DNA from: Cellulomonas phragmiteti
GTDB taxonomy: Bacteria; Actinomycetota; Actinomycetes; Actinomycetales; Cellulomonadaceae
Direction of reading: 5' to 3'
DNA length: 64,000 bases
Assembly: GCF_016862775.1 (NCBI RefSeq)
Contig: NZ_BONP01000003.1
Location: 186,001-250,000 of the forward strand
Shown: piece after piece, positions 47,620 through 56,200 of the stretch
Numbering within the stretch: position 1 is the stretch's first letter
How the letters are laid out: every line of letters begins with the position of its first letter
The notes under the pieces: model-generated
Databases searched by the model: none
Seen by the model: only the letters and a program-made list of their open reading frames with translations
What the model was told of the DNA's origin: nothing
Translations under genes and position numbers: made by a program

Positions 47620-48740
47620 GCCAGGGGACCCGGGCCGGGACGCAGCCGGTCACGCAGGACGCCCCCGCGGGCGTCGACCCGCCGCCCGGGCCCACGTCGT
47701 GGCCGTCGCGCGCGCGGTCCGCGACGGCCTGGCTGCCGGGCGCGGCGCGCTGGGCCGGTGCGCTGCTCGCCGGGCTCGTCGTGTTCAGCGCGTTCGTGGC
47801 CGCGAACGGCGCGGACCCGCTGGCGGTCCTCGCCGACATCTGGACCTCGACGCTCACCCAGCCCGGTCAGTTCCAGCAGATCGTGCTGCGGGCCGCCCCG
47901 ATCGCCCTCGCGGGGCTCGCGGTCGTGGTGCCCGCGCGCGCCGGCCTGGTCAACGTGGGGGGCGAGGGGCAGATCGTCGTCGGCGGCATCGCCGCCGCGG
48001 GTGCCGCGATGTGGCTCACGCCGTTCTCGTCGGTCGGTGGCGTGCTGGCGGGCATGGTCGTGGCCGCGGCGCTCGCCGGTGCGGCCTGGGCCGGGATCGC
48101 GGCGGCGCTGCGTCTGGTCGTGCAGGTCAACGAGGCCGTGACCACCCTGCTCCTCAACTACGTCGCCCTCTACTCGATGCTCTTCCTCATCCTCGGGCCC
48201 TGGAAGGACCCGGCGGCGCTCGGGCAGTCGACCAGCGTCGAGCTGGTCGACTCCGTCAAGCTCCCCGTGTTCTCCGGCACGTCGATCCACGTCGGTGTCG
48301 TGCTCGCCGTCGTCGCCGCCGCGGCGGTGTGGTTCGCCCTGACCCGTACGTCCTGGGGCTTCCGCCTCACGGTGGTCGGGGGCAACGCCGAGGCCGCGCG
48401 CCGGGCGGGGCTGCCGGTCGTGCGGCTGCTGCTCACCGCCCTGCTCATCGGCGGGGCGCTGGCCGGACTCGCCGGGTTCCTGCAGCTCGCGGGCATGGAG
48501 TACAAGCTGCGCCCGACCTTCGGCCTGACGATCGGCTACGTCGCGTTCCTGGCGTCGTGGCTCGCCCGGCACAAGCCGCTGCCCCTGCTGCTGACGTCGT
48601 TCGTGCTGGCAGCGATCGCCGTGTCCGGCAACAGCCTGCAGATCGGCTCGGGGCTGCCGGCCGCGAGCGTCAACATCCTCATGGGCCTGCTGCTCGTCAC
48701 CGTCCTCGGCTGGACGAGCGCACGGAAGGAGCGCGCGTGA
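47616..48740 (+). CDS. Nucleoside-type ABC importer permease 1
   Basis: 374 residues. A polar N-terminal tail of about 45 residues precedes eight to ten helices of the BPD_transp_2 family, with the conserved [19 protein letters not shown] and [15 protein letters not shown] segments and the cytoplasmic loop [14 protein letters not shown]. This type imports purine or pyrimidine nucleosides, or related compounds. The GTG start overlaps the ATPase stop by 4 bases. Confidence 0.88.
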   Translation: MSQGTRAGTQPVTQDAPAGVDPPPGPTSWPSRARSATAWLPGAARWAGALLAGLVVFSAFVAANGADPLAVLADIWTSTLTQPGQFQQIVLRAAPIALAGLAVVVPARAGLVNVGGEGQIVVGGIAAAGAAMWLTPFSSVGGVLAGMVVAAALAGAAWAGIAAALRLVVQVNEAVTTLLLNYVALYSMLFLILGPWKDPAALGQSTSVELVDSVKLPVFSGTSIHVGVVLAVVAAAAVWFALTRTSWGFRLTVVGGNAEAARRAGLPVVRLLLTALLIGGALAGLAGFLQLAGMEYKLRPTFGLTIGYVAFLASWLARHKPLPLLLTSFVLAAIAVSGNSLQIGSGLPAASVNILMGLLLVTVLGWTSARKERA

Positions 48741-49648
48741 TCATCGACATCCTCGCGGGCGCGGTGCGCGGCGGGACCTCCATCATGTACGCCGGGCTGG
48801 GCGAGACGGTGTCCGAGCGGGCCGGTGTCGTCAACCTCGGCACCGAGGGCGCGATGCTCGTCGGGGCGCTCGGCGGGTACGCCGTGACGGCCGGCACCGG
48901 TGACCCGTGGATCGGCGTGCTGGGTGGTGCGCTCGCGGGTGCGCTGCTCAGTCTCGTCCACGCGGTGCTCGTCGTGAGCCGCGGGGCCAACCAGTTCGCG
49001 AGCGGCCTGACCCTCTACTTCCTCGCCCTGGGCGTCACCGCGCTGTTCGGTGCGGGCTTCGTCAGCCGCCAGATCAACGCCTTCGCGACCGTCCCGGTGC
49101 CGGTGCTCTCCGAGATCCCCGGTGTCGGCCCGGTCCTGTTCGACCACGACCCGCTCGTCTACGTCGCGTACGTCGCGGCGCCGCTGGTGTGGTGGGTCCT
49201 GTACCGCACCCGCGTCGGGCTGCTCGTGCGCACGGCGGGGGAGCGCCCGCAGGCGCTCCAGGTGCACGGGTACAGCGTCACCGCCGTGCGGTACGGCGCG
49301 ACGGTGGTCGGCGGCGCGCTGGCGGGCGTCGCCGGGTCGCACCTGTCCATCGCCTACACCAACAGCTGGTTCGAGAACATGGTCGCCGGTCGCGGGTTCA
49401 TCGCGGTCGCCCTGGTCATCTTCGCGATGTGGAACCCGCTGCGGATCATGGCCGGCGCCTACCTCTTCGGTGCGGCGCTGTCCCTGGCGTCCGTCCTGCA
49501 GACCGCGGGCGTCGCCGTCAACCAGTTCGCCCTCAACCTCGTGCCGTTCGTCCTCACCCTGGCCGTCCTGGCCGTCCTCGGCAGACGCACGCTGCAGGCC
49601 GCCCCGGACGAGCTGCTGCGCGTCTTCGACAGCAGCCGAGCGGCGTGA
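48737..49648 (+). CDS. Nucleoside-type ABC importer permease 2
   Basis: 303 residues, paralogue of permease 1 and also BPD_transp_2. Typical marks: GLGETVSERAGVVNLGTEGAM, SRGANQFASGLTLYFLALG and VAGRGFIAVALVIFAMWNP. The two permeases form the membrane channel. GTG start overlaps the previous stop by 4 bases. Confidence 0.88.
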   Translation: MIIDILAGAVRGGTSIMYAGLGETVSERAGVVNLGTEGAMLVGALGGYAVTAGTGDPWIGVLGGALAGALLSLVHAVLVVSRGANQFASGLTLYFLALGVTALFGAGFVSRQINAFATVPVPVLSEIPGVGPVLFDHDPLVYVAYVAAPLVWWVLYRTRVGLLVRTAGERPQALQVHGYSVTAVRYGATVVGGALAGVAGSHLSIAYTNSWFENMVAGRGFIAVALVIFAMWNPLRIMAGAYLFGAALSLASVLQTAGVAVNQFALNLVPFVLTLAVLAVLGRRTLQAAPDELLRVFDSSRAA

Positions 49649-49740
49649 GCACGCCCCGCCCCCGACCACCCACCCGACCGATCACCCACCTCCCCGCACG
49701 TCCCGCGACCCCGGCCCCCGGCCGGACAGGAAGGACACCC

Positions 49741-50907
49741 ATGCTGCGCACCCGTACCGTCCGTGCCGCCGTGGCGGCCACCGTGGCGGCCGCCGTGGTC
49801 GCCGTCCTCGCCGCCTGCAGCCCGGCCGCCTCGGGCGCGTCCGGCGGCGGCGCGCCCGCGGCGGCGTCCGACGTCGCGCCGGGGGAGGGGGCGACGAAGA
49901 TCGGCGTCATCGCCGTCGGCCCGCGTGACGACTTCGGCTACAACCAGGCCGTCCACCAGGGGGTGGAGGCGCTGCGCGCGGAGTTCCCCGGGATCGAGGT
50001 GCTCGACGCCTACAACATCCCCGAGGACGACACGGCGGCCACCACGATGGAGAGCATGGTCGCGCAGGGCGCCACCATCCTCTTCGCGACCAGCTACGGG
50101 CACCTGGACGCCGCCCGGCAGGTCGCGGCGGCGCACCCCGAGGTCGTCGTCGTCCACCAGGGTGGGCTGCTCGACCCCGCCCCGCCGAACATGGGCACCT
50201 ACTTCGGCAGCGTCTACGAGCCCGTGTACCTCGCGGGGATCGCCGCGGGTGCCGCGACGCGGACCGGCAAGCTCGGCTACGTCTACGCGATCCCGATCCC
50301 GCAGACGCTCGCGAACATCAACGCGTTCACCCTCGGTGCACGGTCCGTGCGGCCCGACGCGACGGTCACGGCCGTCTCGACGACCTCGTGGTGCGACCCC
50401 GCGACGCAGGCCGACCGCACGGCGTCGCTCCTCGCCTCGGGCGTCGACGTGATGACGCAGCACCAGGACTGCACCAAGACCGTCATCGAGGCGACCGAGG
50501 CCGCCGGGGCGTTCACGGTCGGGTACCACGCGGACGCCTCCAGCCTGGCGCCCGAGGGCTGGCTCACCGGGTCCGAGTGGGACTGGGGGCCGCTCTACAC
50601 GCAGATCGTGCGGACGGCCGTCGCCGGCGACTTCGTGGGCAGCGAGTTCAACGGCAACTACCGCGCGGCGATGGCCGGCGGGGAGAACCCGTTCGTCGCC
50701 TCCGCCTTCGGCCCGAGCGTCACCGACGCGACGAAGGCGCTGGTCGCGGCCGCGGCGGCCGACCTGGCCGCGGGGGGCAGCCCGTTCACCGGCCCGGTCC
50801 TCGCCCAGGACGGCTCGGTCGTCGTGCCGGAGGGCGAGACGCCGTCCGTCGACGTCATCGAGCAGATGGACTACTTCGTCGAGGGTGTCGTCGGCACCGT
50901 GTCCTGA
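49741..50907 (+). CDS. BMP family substrate-binding lipoprotein
   Basis: 388 residues. Lipoprotein signal with [12 protein letters not shown] (Cys near residue 26), then a low-complexity linker and the BMP/PnrA fold: [60 protein letters not shown], and [20 protein letters not shown]. It is the extracellular ligand receptor of the importer encoded just upstream. An AGGAAGGA site precedes the ATG. The ligand may be a nucleoside, a nucleobase derivative or a small urea compound, given the hydrolase that follows. Confidence 0.88.
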   Translation: MLRTRTVRAAVAATVAAAVVAVLAACSPAASGASGGGAPAAASDVAPGEGATKIGVIAVGPRDDFGYNQAVHQGVEALRAEFPGIEVLDAYNIPEDDTAATTMESMVAQGATILFATSYGHLDAARQVAAAHPEVVVVHQGGLLDPAPPNMGTYFGSVYEPVYLAGIAAGAATRTGKLGYVYAIPIPQTLANINAFTLGARSVRPDATVTAVSTTSWCDPATQADRTASLLASGVDVMTQHQDCTKTVIEATEAAGAFTVGYHADASSLAPEGWLTGSEWDWGPLYTQIVRTAVAGDFVGSEFNGNYRAAMAGGENPFVASAFGPSVTDATKALVAAAAADLAAGGSPFTGPVLAQDGSVVVPEGETPSVDVIEQMDYFVEGVVGTVS

Positions 50908-50969
50908 CCGCCCGCCCGGGGCCGGCCGCGTCGGTCGGTCCCGGGCCCCGACCCGCCGCAGGGAGCGCC

Positions 50970-51686
50970 ATGAGTCCGCACGTCCCCGGCACCACCCCCT
51001 ACCCCTGGCCCTTCGACGCCGACCTGCGCGGCGCCGCGACCGCGCTGCTCGTCGTCGTGGCGGCGGACGGTGCACTCCCGTCGTCCGTCGCCGGACGGGT
51101 CGCGCGGCTCGCGGCGGCGGTCCGGCGGGCGGGAGGGCCGGTCCTGGCGGTCACGACGACGGCCCCGCCGCCGGGCGCGTCCGTCCCACCGCGCCGGGCG
51201 ACGCCCGTGCACCCCGCGACGCCCGTGCACCCGCCGGCGCCGGGGGTCCTGCGCGGTCTCGTCCCCGACGTCGCGCTCGTGGCCGGCGGGGTCGACGGGT
51301 TCCACGCGAGCGACCTCGACCTCGTCCTGCGGCTGGGCCGCGTGCGGCGTCTGCTGCTCGCCGGGGTGGGGCTCGAGACGTGCGTGCACTCGACCCTGCG
51401 CGACGCGAACGACCGGGGGTACGAGTGCCTGCTCGTCGTCGACGCGTGCGAGCCGGCCGACCCGGACCTCGTGGCGGCGGCCGTGTCGTCCGTGGAGATG
51501 TCCGGCGGCATCTTCGGTGCGGTCGGGACGACGGACGCGGTGGTCGACGCCCTGACGCGGGCCCGGACCGTGGCCACCGCACCGGCAGCGCCCGTCCTCC
51601 CGGCACCGCCCGTCCTCCCCGCACCGCCCGCCGCCCCGGTGACCGCCGGGTCGGGTCCCGCACCGACGTCAGGAGACCTGCCGTGA
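50970..51686 (+). CDS. Degenerate isochorismatase-family paralogue (probable pseudoenzyme)
   Basis: 238 residues and clearly related to the gene that follows: both share PYxWPFDxD near the start and the segment SDLDLVLR...[19 protein letters not shown]. The nucleophile Cys138 is kept, but the catalytic Asp is Val30 and the Lys position is Ala105. The central part is about 40 residues shorter, and the C terminus ends in a [10 protein letters not shown]-rich tail. It is therefore probably inactive as an amidohydrolase and may act as a partner or regulator of its neighbour. Its stop overlaps the next start by 4 bases, which favours joint assembly. Confidence 0.8.
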   Translation: MSPHVPGTTPYPWPFDADLRGAATALLVVVAADGALPSSVAGRVARLAAAVRRAGGPVLAVTTTAPPPGASVPPRRATPVHPATPVHPPAPGVLRGLVPDVALVAGGVDGFHASDLDLVLRLGRVRRLLLAGVGLETCVHSTLRDANDRGYECLLVVDACEPADPDLVAAAVSSVEMSGGIFGAVGTTDAVVDALTRARTVATAPAAPVLPAPPVLPAPPAAPVTAGSGPAPTSGDLP

Positions 51687-52423
51687 CCGACCAGCTGACC
51701 TCCGCCCCGGCACCGACGACCGTGGGCACGTCGTTCGGCCCCGTCGAGGCCGACCCCTACGCGTGGCCGTTCGACGGGACGTTCTCGCCGTCGACGACGG
51801 CCGTGCTCAACATCGACTGGCAGCAGGACTTCTGCGGCCCGGGCGGGTACGTCGACGCGATGGGCTACGACCTGTCGCTCACCCGGGCCGGCCTGGCGCC
51901 GACCGCGCGGCTCCTGGGCGTCGTCCGGGAGCTCGGGTTCCACGTGCTGCACACCCGCGAGGGGCACCGGCCGGACCTGTCGGACCTGCCGGCGAACAAG
52001 CTCTGGCGGTCCCGCCGCATCGACGCCGGGATCGGCGACGTCGGCCCCTGCGGGCGCATCCTCACGCGCGGCGAGCCCGGGTGGCAGATCGTCCCGGAGG
52101 TCGCGCCGCTGCCGGGGGAGGTCGTCATCGACAAGCCCGGCAAGGGGTCGTTCTACGCGACCGACCTCGACCTGGTGCTGCGCAACCGCGGGATCACGCA
52201 CATCATCCTCACCGGGATCACGACCGACGTGTGCGTGCACACGACCATGCGGGACGCCAACGACCGCGGGTACGAGTGCCTGCTGCTGTCCGACTGCACG
52301 GGTGCGACCGACCACGGCAACTACCTCGCGGCGCTGAAGATGGTGACGATGCAGGGTGGGGTCTTCGGTGCCGTCGCGGACTCCGCGGCGCTGCTACGGT
52401 CGCTGGCGTCGCCGCTGACCTGA
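51683..52423 (+). CDS. Cysteine amidohydrolase, biuret hydrolase-like
   Basis: 246 residues of the isochorismatase-like superfamily. Catalytic triad Asp45 (LNIDWQQDF), Lys151 (IDKPGKGSF) and Cys184 ([11 protein letters not shown]). The spacing Asp-Lys 106 and Lys-Cys 33 equals that of the Rhizobium biuret hydrolase triad (36, 142, 175) as I remember it, and the [17 protein letters not shown] and [20 protein letters not shown] segments are also of that type. It would hydrolyse biuret or a close relative to release ammonia. Its place after a BMP importer suggests nitrogen scavenging. Substrate not proven. Confidence 0.85.
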   Translation: MTDQLTSAPAPTTVGTSFGPVEADPYAWPFDGTFSPSTTAVLNIDWQQDFCGPGGYVDAMGYDLSLTRAGLAPTARLLGVVRELGFHVLHTREGHRPDLSDLPANKLWRSRRIDAGIGDVGPCGRILTRGEPGWQIVPEVAPLPGEVVIDKPGKGSFYATDLDLVLRNRGITHIILTGITTDVCVHTTMRDANDRGYECLLLSDCTGATDHGNYLAALKMVTMQGGVFGAVADSAALLRSLASPLT

Positions 52424-52472
52424 GGTGCCGCCGGCCCCCGCCGGCCCCAGGGCGGCGCTCGGAGGTGGGCGG

Positions 52473-52745
52473 GTGCGGATCGCGATCCGGGTGCGACCCG
52501 GTGCCTCGCGCACCCGCGTCGGGGGGCGTCACGGCGGCGCGCTGGTCGTGGCGGTGGGGGCGCGCGCGGTGGACGGTGCCGCGACCGAGGCCGCGCTCGC
52601 GGCGCTGGCGCAGGCGCTGGGCGTGCGACGCCGCCACGTCACCCTGGTGACGGGCGCGACGAGCCGCGACAAGGTCGTCGACGTGGACGACACGGTCGTC
52701 GACGACGCCGTGCGCGCGCGGTTCGCGGCGCTCGCGGAGGGCTGA
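52473..52745 (+). CDS. DUF167 family protein
   Basis: 90 residues with the DUF167/YggU fold: IRVRPGASRTRVGGRHGGAL, AVDGAATEAALAALAQALG, VTGATSRDKVVDV. The GTG at 52473 has GGAGGTG five bases upstream. Function unknown. Widespread small basic protein. Confidence 0.85.
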   Translation: MRIAIRVRPGASRTRVGGRHGGALVVAVGARAVDGAATEAALAALAQALGVRRRHVTLVTGATSRDKVVDVDDTVVDDAVRARFAALAEG

Positions 52746-52756
52746 CGCGGCCGGGG

Positions 52757-53101
52757 TCACGCCTCGATCTGGTCGCGACGCGCCGCGACCAGCGTGCGGA
52801 TCGCGTCGTCGGGGAGGGGGTGCGCCGGGTCGAACCGGACCGTGCCCTTCGCGAGGTCGACGCCGGGGAGCGCGTCGCGTGCGGCGTCGACCGCAGCGGG
52901 ACTGAACGGGTACACCCCGATGTGACGCTTGGCGGGCATGACGGACAGCAGCGGCTTGCCGCGGTGGACGAGCGCGGGCATGCCGTAGCCGAGGCCCTGC
53001 GTGGCGTCGGGGACGAGCTCGCGCGCGACGTCGTAGACGTGCGCGATCACGGCGGCATCGGCCGGGTCCAGCCCGGCGAGGTAGTCGTCGACGGTGCCCA
53101 T
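52757..53101 (-). CDS. DUF1801 family protein
   Basis: 114 residues: TVDDYLAGLDPADAAVIAHV, LGYGMPALVHRGKPLLSVMP, AKRHIGVYPFSP, LAKGTVRFDPAHPLPDDAI. These match the DUF1801/YdhG-like family of unknown function. It diverges from the amylopullulanase gene, so the operator at 53179 may lie in its upstream region too. Confidence 0.85.
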   Translation of the reverse strand: MGTVDDYLAGLDPADAAVIAHVYDVARELVPDATQGLGYGMPALVHRGKPLLSVMPAKRHIGVYPFSPAAVDAARDALPGVDLAKGTVRFDPAHPLPDDAIRTLVAARRDQIEA

Positions 53102-53178
53102 GTCGCCATGCTGGCACCGGTGGCGGCGTCGGGGTGCGGCGCCGCGCCACGGGTCCGGTGCGTCGGGAATGACCGAAA

Positions 53179-53203
53179 CCCTTGCTGCAAGTTGTTGCAA
53201 GGG
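53179..53203. promoter_or_regulatory. TTGCAAG repeats before the amylopullulanase gene, candidate LacI/MalR operator
   Basis: CCCTTGC and GCAAGGG form an inverted repeat with an 11-base spacer; within it CTTGC-T-GCAAG is a further small palindrome and TTGCAAG-like units repeat. GCAAG/CTTGC repeats are the operator elements of maltose and amylase regulators in Streptomyces, so a LacI-family sugar regulator is the best candidate. Confidence 0.5.
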
Positions 53204-53264
53204 GTTACCGTCGCGGGGACAGCCACCGACGGCACGACGACGTGCCGCGACGAAGGAGTCCGCG

Positions 53265-56200
53265 ATGGTCGGCGCCGCTCTGCCACGTCCCACCGTCCGC
53301 CGCACCGCGCGGCACGTCCTGCCCGGGCGGCGGACCGCGGCCGCCCTCGCGGCCGCCGCGGTCGCGGTCTCGGGAGCGGTCGTCGCGGCCGGACCGCCCG
53401 CCGCGGCAGCAGCCGGCTCGGTGACCCTCGTGGGCAGCCTGCAGGACGAGCTGGGGTGCGCCGCCGACTGGGAGCCCACCTGCGGCGCCACGGCACTGAC
53501 CGCGACCGACGTCCCCGGACGCTTCTCGGCGACGTTCACGGTCCCCGGCGGGGCGCACGAGTGGAAGGTCGCGCTCGACGGCGCCTGGGACGGGTCGACG
53601 GGTGCCGACGGGACCGACGCGAACACGCCGCTCGTGCTGGCCGGCCCCGCCGACCTGACCTTCACCTACGACGCCGCGACCCGCCGCACGTCGGTCGTCG
53701 TCCCCGACCTCGCCGGCGGCTACTCGGCCGCCGACGCCGCCCTCGTCGCCGACCCGGTGCGGGACCCCGGGGCCGGCGAGCAGCTCTACTTCGTCCTCAC
53801 GGACCGCTTCGCCGACGGCGACCCGTCGAACAACACCGGCGGGCTGACCGGGGACCGCCTGGTCACGGGCCTGGACCCCACCGACAAGGGCTTCTACCAC
53901 GGCGGGGACCTGGCGGGTCTGCGGGAGCGCCTCGACTACGTCGAGGGCCTGGGCACCACGGCGATCTGGCTCACGCCGTCCTTCCTCAACCGCCCCGTCC
54001 AGGGCACGGGCGCCGACGCGTCCGCCGGCTACCACGGCTACTGGATCACCGACTTCACGCGCATCGACCCGCACCTGGGCACCAACGCCGAGCTCGAGGC
54101 GCTCATCGACGACGCGCACGCCCGCGGCATCAAGGTCTTCTTCGACATCATCACCAACCACACGGCCGACGTCATCGACTACGCCGAGGGCCGGTACACG
54201 TACGTCGAGCAGTCGGTCGAGCCGTACCGCGACGCCGCAGGCGTGCCCTTCGACCCCGCGGACTTCGCGGGGACCGACGACTTCCCGGCGCTCGACCCGG
54301 CGGTCTCGTTCCCGTACACGCCCGTGGTCGACCCCGCGGACGCCGACGTCAAGGTCCCGGCGTGGCTCAACGACCCGACGCTCTACCACAACCGCGGCAA
54401 CTCGACGTGGACGGGGGAGTCCGTCACGCACGGCGACTTCGACGGCCTCGACGACCTCATGACCGAGCACCCGCGGGTCGTCGACGGGTTCGTCGACGTC
54501 TACCAGGCGTGGGTGGACCTCGGCATCGACGGCTTCCGCATCGACACCGTCAAGCACGTGGACGACGAGTTCTGGGACGTGTTCACCACGCAGATCGCGG
54601 AGCACGCGGCGTCGGTCGGCAACCCCGACTTCTTCATGTTCGGCGAGGTGTACGACGCCGACGCGGCCCTGACGGCGCCCTACGTGCGGGACACCGACAT
54701 GAACGCGATCCTCGACTTCTCCTTCCAGGCGGCCGCGGCGAGCTACGCCCGGGGCTTCTCCGCCGCGGGCCTGCGGGCGCTGTACGCGAGCGACGACCTC
54801 TACACGACCCCGACGAGCAACGCCCAGGCGCTGCCCACGTTCCTCGGCAACCACGACATGGGGCGCATCGGGTACGCCGTGAAGGACGCGGACGACCCGC
54901 AGGCCCGCTCGGGCCTGGCACACGCCCTGATGTACCTCACGCGCGGCCAGCCGGTCGTCTACTACGGCGACGAGCAGGGCTTCGTCGGCGACGGCTCGCT
55001 GGGCGGCACCGACAAGGACGCGCGCCAGTCGATGTTCGCCACCCAGGTGGCCGAGTACGCCGACCAGGCGCTGCTCGACGGCACGCCCGCCGGGTCGGTC
55101 GACCGGTTCGACACGGACGCCGCGCTCTACCGGCACGTCGCCGCGCTCGCCGACCTGCGTGCGACGACGCCCGCGCTGACGACCGGTGCGCAGGTCGAGC
55201 GGCACGCCGAGGGAGCCGTCTACGCGTTCTCCCGCATCGGCGACGACCACGTCGAGCACCTCGTCGCGCTCAACAACGCGGCCGCACCGGTGGCCGTCAC
55301 GCTCGACACGCTGACCCCCGGCGGGACGTTCACGCCCCTGCTGGCGACCTCCGGGGCCGAGGTGGTCGACGGTGCGGCCGTCACCGCCGCGGCGGACGGC
55401 ACGGTCGCGCTCACGGTGCCCGAGTTCGGCGCGGTGGTGCTGCGGGCCGACGGCCGGGTCGCCCCCGGCGACGACGCGATCACGTTGTCCGCCCCGGGCG
55501 CGGGCGCCGCGCTCGCGGGCCTGGTCCCCGTGGCCGCGACCGTCGACGACGCGTACGCGACGACGTCGTTCGCGTACCGCGTCGTGGGCGACGCCGACTT
55601 CACGCCGCTCGGCACCGCCGAGACCGCCGCGCCGCGCGTGTTCCACGACGTCGCGGACCTCGCGCCCGGCACCCTCGTGGAGTACCGCGCCGTGCGCCAG
55701 GACGTCGCGGGCGGGCGCAGCGCCGCGTCCACCTACGCGAGCGTCGGCGTGGCCGTCGACGGCGTCGACCCGCCGCCTGGCCCGGGGGATGTCCTCGTCA
55801 CCGTGCCCGGCAGCCACAACGCCGCGATGGGCTGCCCGGGCGACTGGCAGCCGGCCTGCGAGGCCGCACGCCTGACGTCGCCCAACGGACTGGTGTACTC
55901 CGGCACGTTCACGCTCCCGCCCGGCGACTACGAGTACAAGGTCGCCGTCGGCGGCTCGTGGGACGAGAACTACGGTGCGGGCGGCGCCCCCGGGGGCGCG
56001 AACATCGCCTACACCGTGACGGGCGCGGGTCCGCAGCAGGTGACGTTCGTCTACGACGCCACGACCCACCAGGTCACCTCCTCCGCCCAGGGGCCGCTCC
56101 TCACGTTCCCGGGGTCCTACCAGAGCGAGTCCGGCTGCGCGGGCGACTGGGACCCCGCCTGCCTGGCCACCGCCCTGGTCGACGGCGACGGGGACGGCAC

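Noticed and set aside
50917-50950. Hairpin between the BMP lipoprotein gene and the isochorismatase paralogue
   Set aside because: The stem is only 7 bp with a loop of 20 bases; too weak to call in DNA of this composition.
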